Under the pieces are notes generated by a model. The model was not told the DNA's origin. It saw only the letters and a list, made by a program, of their open reading frames with translations, and ran no database searches. The position numbers and the translations under genes were made by a program. A stretch of 7,193 nt of DNA from CBDTYW01 sp965364735 (GTDB lineage: Bacteria > Actinomycetota > Nitriliruptoria > Nitriliruptorales > Nitriliruptoraceae): assembly GCA_965364735.1 (NCBI GenBank), contig CBDTYW010000193.1, forward strand, positions 1 through 7,193, read 5' to 3'. Positions 1 to 5,631 of this stretch are shown one piece after another. Positions within the stretch are counted from its first letter, which is position 1; each line of letters starts with the position of its first letter.

Positions 1-141
1 GTGCAGCGGGTGCTGGTTCATCGTGATCGAGCAGAAGAGGATGTCCTCGGCCTGCGTGATCGTCTTCCCGGGCCAGTGCTTGTAGACGTCGCCGACCTCG
101 AAGTCATCGAAGAACCGGCCGAACTCGCGTGCCTCACCCAT
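1..141 (-). CDS. MaoC-family (hotdog) enoyl-CoA hydratase, N-terminal 47 residues
   Basis: Only the first 47 codons lie in the window; the gene runs off the left edge. The ATG at 139-141 follows an AGAGG ribosome binding site about 9 bases upstream. Residues 9-18 (RFFDDFEVGD), the GKTIT stretch at 25-29 and TMNQHPLH at 40-47 are typical of actinobacterial single-domain MaoC dehydratases, where the sequence running through MNxHPLH and on past the window edge forms the substrate pocket and catalytic Asp/His region. Such enzymes reversibly hydrate 2-enoyl-CoA thioesters in the cytoplasm. Homologues often sit beside CitE-type lyases and act as mesaconyl-CoA hydratase (ethylmalonyl-CoA pathway) or itaconyl-CoA hydratase. 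The two lyase genes about 2 kb away fit such a role, but substrate is an inference. The family call is firm despite the truncation. Confidence 0.82.
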   Translation of the reverse strand, partial: MGEAREFGRFFDDFEVGDVYKHWPGKTITQAEDILFCSITMNQHPLH

Positions 142-167
142 GTGGTCGAACCTCTGTCTCGTGTCGT

Positions 168-205
168 CACCGGACGGTGTCCTCGCCGGTGTGGGCCCAT
201 GGTGT
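168..205. repeat. Spaced GGTGT repeats and short inverted repeat upstream of the MaoC gene
   Basis: The 103-base gap (142-244) between two minus-strand genes holds GGTGT at 176-180, 188-192 and 201-205 (12 and 13 bases apart; ACACC on the coding strand). It also holds an inverted repeat, CACCG at 168-172 and CGGTG at 175-179. I see no convincing -10/-35 pair here. The layout could be an operator for the MaoC gene, but short repeats are common in GC-rich DNA. Confidence 0.2.
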
Positions 206-244
206 CGAACCGGCAACAGGCCTGACCAATCGGATGCGGGCTGC

Positions 245-802
245 TCAGGCGCCGCCGCCCGCCGCCGCGCCGCTCTCCTGCGCGCGCTCACGGTGATCGA
301 GCACCACCGGAGCGGCGAGGATGATCGCCGCCACGACGTCGTCGAGCGGAGCATGGGTCTGGATCGTCCAGGACCGCGACCTCGAGAGCAGCCCGGTCAC
401 CCACATGGACTCCCGCTGCACGGAGGCGACATGTCGGCCGCCGACCTCGATCTCCGCGACCGGCCGCCCCCACATCTGCGTCGTCATCGTGGCCTGCACA
501 TGGCCGATCTCGACGGTCCAGCTCGTCGACAACCAGCGGTGGCTGATCGAGCCGGCCCGACCGTCGGCCAGGCGCAGTCGCCATGACCCGGTACCGAGGC
601 CTGCCTTGATCACCTCGACGAGCGGGACGGGGTCGTGGGCCGGGACGTGCACGGCCACGTCGACTCCGATGGGGCCGCCGCGACGCTGCACTGCGCCGAC
701 CGGCGCCCCACCGTGGAGGATCGCGCCCTCGGCGACGGACGAGAACAGCGCGACGCGGGCCTCGTAGACCAGCTCCACGGGAGACATGAACAGTTCGCGC
801 AT
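245..802 (-). CDS. Hypothetical protein, 185 aa, possible LURP-one/scramblase-like beta fold
   Basis: Unrecognised protein. I chose the ATG at 800-802 because a GGAG sits 5 bases upstream. A second ATG at 785-787 has a poorer site, and extending to the GTG at 890-892 adds 30 residues with no good ribosome binding site. The protein has alternating short hydrophobic stretches, roughly residues 17-29, 46-53, 114-128 and 154-169, many Trp and Gly residues, and a low-complexity Ala/Gly tail (179-185). There is no signal peptide and no clear long membrane helix. The pattern of repeated beta-strand-like segments followed by a hydrophobic C-terminal helix (LDDVVAAIILAAPVVLDHRE) is reminiscent of the phospholipid scramblase/LURP-one (Tubby C-terminal) fold, but this is only a hunch. 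It lies 103 bases upstream of the MaoC gene on the same strand and may be co-transcribed with it. Confidence 0.62.
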   Translation of the reverse strand: MRELFMSPVELVYEARVALFSSVAEGAILHGGAPVGAVQRRGGPIGVDVAVHVPAHDPVPLVEVIKAGLGTGSWRLRLADGRAGSISHRWLSTSWTVEIGHVQATMTTQMWGRPVAEIEVGGRHVASVQRESMWVTGLLSRSRSWTIQTHAPLDDVVAAIILAAPVVLDHRERAQESGAAAGGGA

Positions 803-896
803 CCGAGCTCCGATCGGCTGCGGCTCAGCGCACTCCACAGCCAACCACAGGGGGTTCGGGTCGGCGGATTGCTGCGCGGGCCGATGGAGCACGCCC

Positions 897-902
897 TACG
901 GT
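897..902 (+). promoter_or_regulatory. Possible -10 element for the SDR gene (TACGGT)
   Basis: In the 146-base divergent gap (803-948), TACGGT in the context CCTACGGT fits the actinobacterial TANNNT -10 pattern and would place transcription start near 909, about 40 bases before the SDR start. I see no good -35 at normal spacing; TTGCTG at 869-874 is 22 bases away. A similar CCTACCGT occurs ahead of the lyase pair. I found no clear promoter for the divergent minus-strand gene in this gap. Confidence 0.3.
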
Positions 903-948
903 TTCGCGCTCACCGGCGATCCCTCCCGCCCACCACGAGGGACCAGCC

Positions 949-1887
949 ATGCCCGAGCTCGATGTCACCGCCTCCACGCAGCCCACCGCGGCCGAGGTCC
1001 TCGCCGTCCACGACTTCACGGGCCGTCACGTCGCGATCACCGGCGCGAGCGGCGGGATCGGCCTCGAGCTGGCCTTGGCGCTGGCCGGCCGCGGTGCCAG
1101 CCTGACGATGCTCGGCCGCCCCGGCGACAAGCTCGACGCAGCGGTCGTGGCCGTCGCTGACGCGGCAGCCGCCCCTCCCCGCGTCATCGAGATCGACCTG
1201 TCGTCGCTTGCCGACGTCGCCCGCGCCGGAAGCGAGCTCGCCGACGGCCCGACGATCGACCTGCTGGTGAACAACGCCGGGGTCATGGCCACGCCGCTCG
1301 ACTGGACGGTCGACGGCCACGAGCGCCAGATGGGCACGAACCACCTGGGCCACTTCCTGCTGACTCTCCTGGCGCAGGACACCTTCGCGGAGAACAATGC
1401 GCGCGTCGTCAACGTCTCGTCCGCGGGCCACCGGTTCGGCGGGGTCGACCTCGACGACCCGGCCTGGCGCGAGCGTCCGTACGACGCCTGGGCCGCGTAC
1501 GGCCAGTCCAAGACCGCGAACATCCTGTTCACACGCGAGCTCGAGCGGCGCTGGTCGAGCGCGGGCGTGCACTCCGTGGCCGTGCATCCGGGGCGCGTCT
1601 CGACCGAGCTCGGACGACACCTGACCGACGAGACCATGACGCAGATCATCGAGCGGATGCAGGCCGCCCGCGCCGCGTCCCAGGACGACGGCACGGCCAG
1701 CACCGACATGCTCGCGCCGGCACAGGGTGCAGGCTGCGTCGCGACCGCCTGTGTCGCGGGACCGGCCGCGCACGGCGGCTACTTCGACGAGACCCGGCTC
1801 TCGGCGCCGCTCGCGCATGCAGCCGACGACGAGATCGCCGCGCAGCTCTGGGACTGGTCGCTCTCCCAGGTCGACGCCCACCGCTGA
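949..1887 (+). CDS. Short-chain dehydrogenase/reductase, retinol dehydrogenase-like
   Basis: A 312-residue NAD(P)-dependent oxidoreductase of the classical SDR family. The Rossmann glycine motif TGASGGIG is at residues 31-38, NNAG at 108-111, the catalytic-tetrad Asn in TNHLGHF at about 131, the Ser pair in VVNVSSAG at 157-158, and YGQSK (Tyr184, Lys188) completes the active site. The HPGRVSTELG stretch at 213-222 is typical of the WW-domain oxidoreductase/retinol dehydrogenase-like subgroup, which is slightly longer than the usual 250-residue SDR. The ATG follows GAGGGA (937-942) by 6 bases. The first 25 or so residues are an extra leader before the first beta strand. The protein is soluble and presumably cytoplasmic. 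The substrate cannot be read from sequence. It lies 80 bases upstream of the lyase pair on the same strand, but a promoter-like sequence in that gap leaves open whether they share a transcript. Confidence 0.93.
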   Translation: MPELDVTASTQPTAAEVLAVHDFTGRHVAITGASGGIGLELALALAGRGASLTMLGRPGDKLDAAVVAVADAAAAPPRVIEIDLSSLADVARAGSELADGPTIDLLVNNAGVMATPLDWTVDGHERQMGTNHLGHFLLTLLAQDTFAENNARVVNVSSAGHRFGGVDLDDPAWRERPYDAWAAYGQSKTANILFTRELERRWSSAGVHSVAVHPGRVSTELGRHLTDETMTQIIERMQAARAASQDDGTASTDMLAPAQGAGCVATACVAGPAAHGGYFDETRLSAPLAHAADDEIAAQLWDWSLSQVDAHR

Positions 1888-1892
1888 GCCGG

Positions 1893-1923
1893 TTGGCTCA
1901 GGACCCGCACGGCGACCTACCGT
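1893..1923 (+). promoter_or_regulatory. Candidate promoter for the CoA-ester lyase pair
   Basis: TTGGCT (1893-1898) and TACCGT (1918-1923) resemble an actinobacterial -35/-10 pair with a 19-base spacer, slightly longer than optimal. Transcription would begin near 1930, giving a leader of roughly 38 bases. The -10 overlaps the right arm of a perfect inverted repeat (1905-1927), so occupancy of that repeat by a repressor could block the promoter. This is inferred from pattern only. Confidence 0.35.
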
Positions 1924-1927
1924 GCGG
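1905..1927. repeat. Perfect 8-bp inverted repeat (CCGCACGG / CCGTGCGG), 7-base spacer
   Basis: The arms at 1905-1912 and 1920-1927 are exact reverse complements. The element starts 17 bases after the SDR stop codon and ends 40 bases before the lyase ATG. It could be a dyad operator over the promoter-like TACCGT, or a terminator stem for the SDR gene. There is no downstream T-run, and the operator reading fits its overlap with the -10 better. Confidence 0.45.
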
Positions 1928-1967
1928 CCTCTCCGAGCTGCCCAGAAACCGTGCGAAGGAACAGCAC

Positions 1968-3047
1968 ATGCGCTCCCCCAAGGACTTCTTCCGCCCGCTC
2001 GCGATCGGCGCACCCGCCCCGGTGCACGAGATCCCGTTCCGGCCGTCGCGGATGATCCACTTCTTCGACCCGTCGCACCCGAAGATGGTCGCGAAGGTCC
2101 CGGACATGGCGGCGAGCGCCGACATCATGCTCGGCAACCTCGAGGACGCGATCCAGGTCGACAAGAAGATCGCTGCCCGAGAGGGCCTGGTGCAGGTCGC
2201 GCGCGACAACCCGACCCTCGGCGGACCCGACGCGGACACGCAGCTCTGGACGCGCATCAACGCGCTCGACTCCCCGTGGGTGCTCGACGACGTCCGCACG
2301 CTCGTCTCCGAGATCGGCGAGCAGCTCGACGTCATCATGATCCCGAAGGTCGAGGGCGCCGAGGACATCCACTACCTCGATCGTCTCGTCGCGCAGCTCG
2401 AGGCCTCGGCCGGCATCACCCGTCCGATCCTCTTCCATGCGATCCTCGAAACCGCCCGGGGCGTCGCGAACGTCGAGGAGATCGCGCTCGCCTCCCCGCG
2501 CATGCAGGGCATCTCGCTCGGACCGGCCGACCTCGCCGCGTCGCGCCGCATGAAGACCACGCGCGTCGGCGGCGGCCACCCCGGCTACCTCGTCCGCCAG
2601 GACCCGGTCGAGGCCGGCCTGTTCGATGACCCCCGTCGCGCGACCGCGCAGCAGGACCTCTGGCACTACACGGTCGCCCGCATGGTCGACGCGTGCGCCA
2701 TGGCCGGGATCCTCCCGTTCTATGGCCCGTTCGGCGACATCAAGGACGTCGTCGCCTGCGAGGACCAGTTCCGCAACGCCTACCTCCTCGGCTGCGTCGG
2801 CACGTGGTCGCTGCACCCGGTCCAGATCGCGATCGCGAAGAAGGTCTTCTCTCCCGACCCCGCCGAGGTCGCCTGGGCCCGCAAGGTCGTCGAGGCCATG
2901 GGCGAGACCGGCGCCGGTGCGGTGATGATCGACGGCAAGATGCAGGACGACGCGACGTTCAAGCAGTGCAAGGTCGTGCTCGAGCTGGCCACGCAGCTGT
3001 CGAAGAACGACCCCGAGCTCGCTGCGTCCTACGACATGGGAGCCTGA
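1968..3047 (+). CDS. mcl: Malyl-CoA/beta-methylmalyl-CoA/citramalyl-CoA lyase (HpcH/HpaI family, Chloroflexus Mcl type)
   Basis: A 359-residue enzyme expected to cleave or form 3-hydroxyacyl-CoA thioesters: malyl-CoA to acetyl-CoA + glyoxylate, beta-methylmalyl-CoA to propionyl-CoA + glyoxylate, or citramalyl-CoA to acetyl-CoA + pyruvate. It is a Mg-dependent TIM barrel. Visible landmarks are GNLEDAI at 56-62, the CoA-binding Arg96 in TRIN, IMIPKVEG at 123-130, probable Mg ligands Glu161 (ILETA) and Asp188 (GPADLA), the long insertion MKTTRVGGGHPGYLV at 195-209, HYTVARMVDA at 233-242, YGPFGDIKD at 252-260, and a C-terminal lid with Asp327 in DGKMQDDATFKQ. From memory these blocks, the N-terminal RPLAIGAPAPVHE and the length (about 348 in Chloroflexus) match the 3-hydroxypropionate bicycle enzyme better than the shorter Rhodobacter Mcl1 (about 318). 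The ATG has GAAGGA 7 bases upstream. The next gene starts 2 bases after its stop. Family is certain; exact substrate range is inferred. Confidence 0.88.
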   Translation: MRSPKDFFRPLAIGAPAPVHEIPFRPSRMIHFFDPSHPKMVAKVPDMAASADIMLGNLEDAIQVDKKIAAREGLVQVARDNPTLGGPDADTQLWTRINALDSPWVLDDVRTLVSEIGEQLDVIMIPKVEGAEDIHYLDRLVAQLEASAGITRPILFHAILETARGVANVEEIALASPRMQGISLGPADLAASRRMKTTRVGGGHPGYLVRQDPVEAGLFDDPRRATAQQDLWHYTVARMVDACAMAGILPFYGPFGDIKDVVACEDQFRNAYLLGCVGTWSLHPVQIAIAKKVFSPDPAEVAWARKVVEAMGETGAGAVMIDGKMQDDATFKQCKVVLELATQLSKNDPELAASYDMGA

Positions 3048-3049
3048 CG

Positions 3050-3934
3050 ATGACGGCTCACACGACAACGTCGCTCCGCCCCCGCCGCTCCGTCCTCTAC
3101 ATGCCCGGCGCGAACGAGCGCGCGCTCGAGAAGGCCAAGGGCCTCGCCGCCGACGCGCTGATCCTCGACCTCGAGGACGCCGTCGCTCCGGACGCCAAGG
3201 TCGAGGCACGTGCGCGCGTCTGCGCGGCCGCATCCTCGGGCGAGTACGGCAACCGTGAGCTCACGATCCGCGCGAACTCCATCGGCACGCCGTGGCACGA
3301 CGACGACCTCGTCGCGATCGCGACGTCCGGCGCTGACGCCGTCGTGATCCCGAAGGTCAACAACCGTGCCGAGGTCGAGCAGGTCGACGCTGCGCTGACC
3401 GCTGCCGGCGCCCCCGGCTCGCTCAAGATCTGGGCGATGCTCGAGACGCCCGAGGCCGTCGTCAACGCCGCCGACATCGCCTCGCACCCGCGCCTCGCGG
3501 TGCTGGTCCTCGGCACCAACGACCTCGTCAAGGAGCTGCAGGCCGAGTTCGTCCCGGGTCGCGCCCCGATCATGCACGCCTTGCAGGCCTGCGTCGTCGG
3601 CGCCCGCGTCGCCGGCAAGGTCATCCTCGACGGCGTGTTCAACACCCTCGACGACGCCGACGGCTTCGAGGCCGAGTGTGTCCAGGGCCGTCAGATGGGC
3701 ATGGACGGCAAGACGTTGATCCACCCGAAGCAGCTCGAGCCCGCCAACCGCGTCTGGGCCCCGACCGACGAGGCTGTCGCCGACGCTCGCGAGCTCATCA
3801 CCGCCTTCGACGCTGCGATCGCCGCGGGTGACGGCGTCGTCGTCGTCAACGGCAAGATGGTCGAGAACCTCCACGTCGAGCAGGCGAAGCGCACGATCGC
3901 CGTCGCCGACGCGATCGCGGCCAACGCCGGCTGA
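3050..3934 (+). CDS. CitE-like CoA-ester lyase/thioesterase, (3S)-malyl-CoA thioesterase (Mcl2)-like
   Basis: A 294-residue HpcH/HpaI (citrate lyase beta-like) protein. LDLEDAV (39-45), Arg74 in TIRAN, VVIPKV at 98-103, probable Mg ligands Glu132 (MLETPE) and Asp158 (GTNDL), and MDGKTLIHPKQ at 218-228 define the barrel; VNGKMVENLHVEQAK (266-280) is the C-terminal lid. The GTNDLVKEL block, the DGVFN block and the lid with Glu272, where many lyases have Asp, resemble what I recall of Rhodobacter Mcl2, which hydrolyses malyl-CoA to malate. Citramalyl-CoA lyase or another CitE-like activity remains possible. The ATG lies 2 bases after the previous stop, with TGGGAG 7 bases upstream inside the end of the lyase gene, so translation is probably coupled. 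It is clearly a distant paralogue of its neighbour, not a recent duplicate. No citrate lyase alpha or gamma subunit genes are nearby, which argues against true citrate lyase. Confidence 0.85.
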   Translation: MTAHTTTSLRPRRSVLYMPGANERALEKAKGLAADALILDLEDAVAPDAKVEARARVCAAASSGEYGNRELTIRANSIGTPWHDDDLVAIATSGADAVVIPKVNNRAEVEQVDAALTAAGAPGSLKIWAMLETPEAVVNAADIASHPRLAVLVLGTNDLVKELQAEFVPGRAPIMHALQACVVGARVAGKVILDGVFNTLDDADGFEAECVQGRQMGMDGKTLIHPKQLEPANRVWAPTDEAVADARELITAFDAAIAAGDGVVVVNGKMVENLHVEQAKRTIAVADAIAANAG

Positions 3935-3945
3935 TCGTCAGGCCG
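3928..3945. terminator. Possible bidirectional hairpin at the convergent gene ends
   Basis: CGGCTGA (3928-3934) can pair with TCAGGCCG (3938-3945), giving 7 base pairs with one bulged G and a 3-base loop. The stem contains both stop codons, the plus-strand TGA and the minus-strand TCA. There is no T-run, so a classical intrinsic terminator is not supported, and a 3-base loop is tight. It is reported because the two operons have no other non-coding space in which to terminate. Confidence 0.25.
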
Positions 3946-4798
3946 CTGAGTCGCTGTCGCGGCGCTGCGCGACCTCGCGCATCCGCATGATGTCGCGTGG
4001 TCCGAGGTCCTGACGTCCGGACTTCCAGGCGTCGCGCAACGCTGCCTGCTCGGCGAGGATCTCGTCGTGGCCGGGCGCGGTGCCGCCCAGGCGGGCGGGC
4101 AGCCACCAGCGGTCGCCCGCGTTCTTCGGGGCATCCGCGTACTCGGACTGCGCGGCGTGCAGGAGCTGCTCCATCCGCTCGCGGAGCAGGTCGGTGACGG
4201 CTTCCGGATCGTCGTCGACGCTCGGCCAGATCGGCTCGCCGTAGCGAACGGAGACCGGCAGACGCCAGCTCCACGCCGGCCTGCGGCCGACGGTGTGGAA
4301 CCGGTGGGTGCCCCACGAGATCGCCGGGATGATCGGCACGCCCGCTTGAGCGGCCATCCGCACGGCGCCGGTCTTGAAGGGCAGCAGCTCGAACGAGCGG
4401 GAGATCGTCTGCTCCGGGAGGACGAGGACGAGCTCACCTTCCTCCAGCGCGGTCACAGCGCTGCGGAGGGCATCGCCGCCGCTGGAGCGGTGAACGGGGA
4501 TGTGCTCGGCCCTGCGCATCAGGAACCCGAAGACCGGCATGCGGAAGAGGCTCTCACGGGCCATGATCCGAACCGGCCGGCCGTAGCGGTAGTACCCCTC
4601 GTGGCCGACGGTGAAGTAGTCGAAGAACGACGTGTGGTTCGACGCGATCACCGCGCCGCCACGCCTCGGCACATGTTCGAAGCCGCGGACGTCGAAGCGC
4701 CAGCGCTGCACGTGCATGATCGAGAACGCGAGCCACGCAGCGAAGCGGTAGATCCACCCGGGACCCGGTACGCCGTCCTCTGCCTGCTCGAGCTTCAT
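3938..4798 (-). CDS. PlsC-type 1-acylglycerol-3-phosphate-like acyltransferase (downstream copy)
   Basis: A 286-residue lysophospholipid acyltransferase-family protein, presumed to transfer an acyl group from acyl-CoA or acyl-ACP to a lipid hydroxyl at the inner membrane face. Motif I is NHTSFFD (54-60, catalytic His55 and Asp60), motif II lies around MARESLFRMPVFGFLMRR (79-96), motif III is altered to LPEQTISRS (127-135) where the family norm is FPEGTRS-like, and motif IV is VPIIPAIS (154-161). Residues 17-33 form an amphipathic, Trp-rich segment suited to membrane association. The C-terminal extension (about 215-286) is charged and contains WWLPARLGG, shared with the neighbouring paralogue. 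I chose the ATG at 4796-4798 because GAGGAGG sits 7 bases upstream; a longer reading frame to 4945 overlaps the upstream gene and looks unlike protein. The acceptor lipid is unknown. Confidence 0.88.
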   Translation of the reverse strand: MKLEQAEDGVPGPGWIYRFAAWLAFSIMHVQRWRFDVRGFEHVPRRGGAVIASNHTSFFDYFTVGHEGYYRYGRPVRIMARESLFRMPVFGFLMRRAEHIPVHRSSGGDALRSAVTALEEGELVLVLPEQTISRSFELLPFKTGAVRMAAQAGVPIIPAISWGTHRFHTVGRRPAWSWRLPVSVRYGEPIWPSVDDDPEAVTDLLRERMEQLLHAAQSEYADAPKNAGDRWWLPARLGGTAPGHDEILAEQAALRDAWKSGRQDLGPRDIMRMREVAQRRDSDSAA

Positions 4799-4857
4799 GT
4801 GCCCGCCTCCTCGTCGCTGTCCACCAGCAGTTCGGAGCGGGCCCCCAGCTGGTCGGC

Positions 4858-5631
4858 TCAAGTGTTGCCGAGTTTGTCCTGGCGCGCTTGCTCGACCTCG
4901 TCGATCGTCGGAGCACCGCCGCCGAGCCGTGCCGGCCACCACCACGCCGTGCTGGGGTCATCGGGCAGCGGGTAGCTGGCCTGCACCTCGTCGAGCATCG
5001 CGAGCATCGACCGGCGGAGCTGCTCGGTGGCAGCGAGGACGTCGTCGTCGGGACCCACGTGGATCGGCGCCCCGAAGCGGATCTCCACGGGGATGCGGAA
5101 CGCGCGGAACGGGTTGAAGCCGTGGTCGCTCGTCGTGAGCCGGTGGGTGCCCCACGAGATCGACGGGATCAGCGGCACGCCGGTCTCCTGGGCGAGCCGG
5201 GCGGCGCCGGTGCGGAACGGGAGCAGCTCGAACGAGCGGGAGATCTTGGTCTCGGGCGCCATCATGACGATGTCGCCGCCTCGCACGGCTGCGGCGGCGT
5301 CGCGCAGCGCGCCGTTGCGTCCGCTGGCGGACTCCCGGTCGACCGGAACGGCGTTGGCGAAGCGCGGCGCCCAGCCGAACCGCGGGTGGTCCCAGAGCTC
5401 GCGCATGGACATCACGCGTACCTGCCGGCGCAGGTGCTGGTAGATCGGCATCGCGGTGGCGATGAAGTCCACGTGGCCGTTGTGGTTCCACGCGAGCACG
5501 GCACCGCCGGTGGCCGGCACGTGCTCGAGGCCCTCGTAGCGGAAGCGCCACGCGCAGATCTTGGCGTTCAGGATCGCGAGCCACGCGATGATCCGGAACC
5601 CGAAGGTGCTGGTCCCCGTCGGCTCAGCCAC
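4858..5631 (-). CDS. PlsC-type acyltransferase (upstream paralogous copy)
   Basis: A 257-residue paralogue of the adjacent acyltransferase. Motif I is NHNGHVD (49-55), motif III APETKISRS (125-133) continues into FELLPFRTGA, and motif IV is VPLIPSIS (152-159) followed by WGTHR; the C-terminus has WWWPARLGGGAPTIDE like the neighbour. The frame is open upstream to 5859, but I place the start at the GTG 5629-5631. That start gives an N-terminus of the same length as the paralogue and overlaps the stop of the PLP enzyme gene by 8 bases (GTGGCTGA), the usual sign of translational coupling; the ribosome binding site itself is weak. Another in-frame GTG at 5659-5661 would add 10 residues. Expected role is membrane-associated acyl transfer to a glycerolipid or similar acceptor; the specific substrate is not readable. 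The gap to the second copy is 59 bases with nothing notable in it. Confidence 0.85.
   Translation of the reverse strand: MAEPTGTSTFGFRIIAWLAILNAKICAWRFRYEGLEHVPATGGAVLAWNHNGHVDFIATAMPIYQHLRRQVRVMSMRELWDHPRFGWAPRFANAVPVDRESASGRNGALRDAAAAVRGGDIVMMAPETKISRSFELLPFRTGAARLAQETGVPLIPSISWGTHRLTTSDHGFNPFRAFRIPVEIRFGAPIHVGPDDDVLAATEQLRRSMLAMLDEVQASYPLPDDPSTAWWWPARLGGGAPTIDEVEQARQDKLGNT

Noticed and set aside
1..225. Plus-strand reading frame at the left edge (74 codons)
   Set aside because: The opposite strand reads a MaoC N-terminus with ribosome binding site and conserved TMNQHPLH; the plus frame has no similarity I recognise.
142..244. GGTTCGAC on the minus strand resembling a tRNA T-loop
   Set aside because: No T-stem, anticodon arm or acceptor pairing can be built around either copy, so this is not a tRNA gene.
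803..892. Longer N-terminus of the 185-residue hypothetical protein (GTG at 890-892)
   Set aside because: It has no usable ribosome binding site, and the added residues look non-conserved; GGAG 5 bases before the ATG at 800-802 is a better start.
1905..1927. Inverted repeat read as a rho-independent terminator for the SDR gene
   Set aside because: No T-run follows on the plus strand; overlap with a -10-like hexamer makes an operator at least as likely, so I listed it only as a repeat.
910..2013. Minus-strand reading frame (367 codons) antisense to the SDR gene
   Set aside because: The SDR has all family motifs on the plus strand; this frame has none and is low in complexity.
1917..3233. Long minus-strand reading frame (438 codons) antisense to the lyase gene
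   Set aside because: The plus strand encodes an unmistakable malyl-CoA lyase; the antisense product is Arg/Asp/Val-rich without domain features.
3050..3934. True citrate lyase beta subunit (citE of the citDEF complex)
   Set aside because: No citD (acyl carrier), citF or citC genes are adjacent, and it is coupled to a malyl-CoA lyase; stand-alone CitE-like proteins act on other CoA thioesters.
4067..4975. Plus-strand reading frame (302 codons) antisense to the acyltransferase
   Set aside because: The minus strand carries intact PlsC motifs with an excellent ribosome binding site; the plus frame is a compositional shadow.
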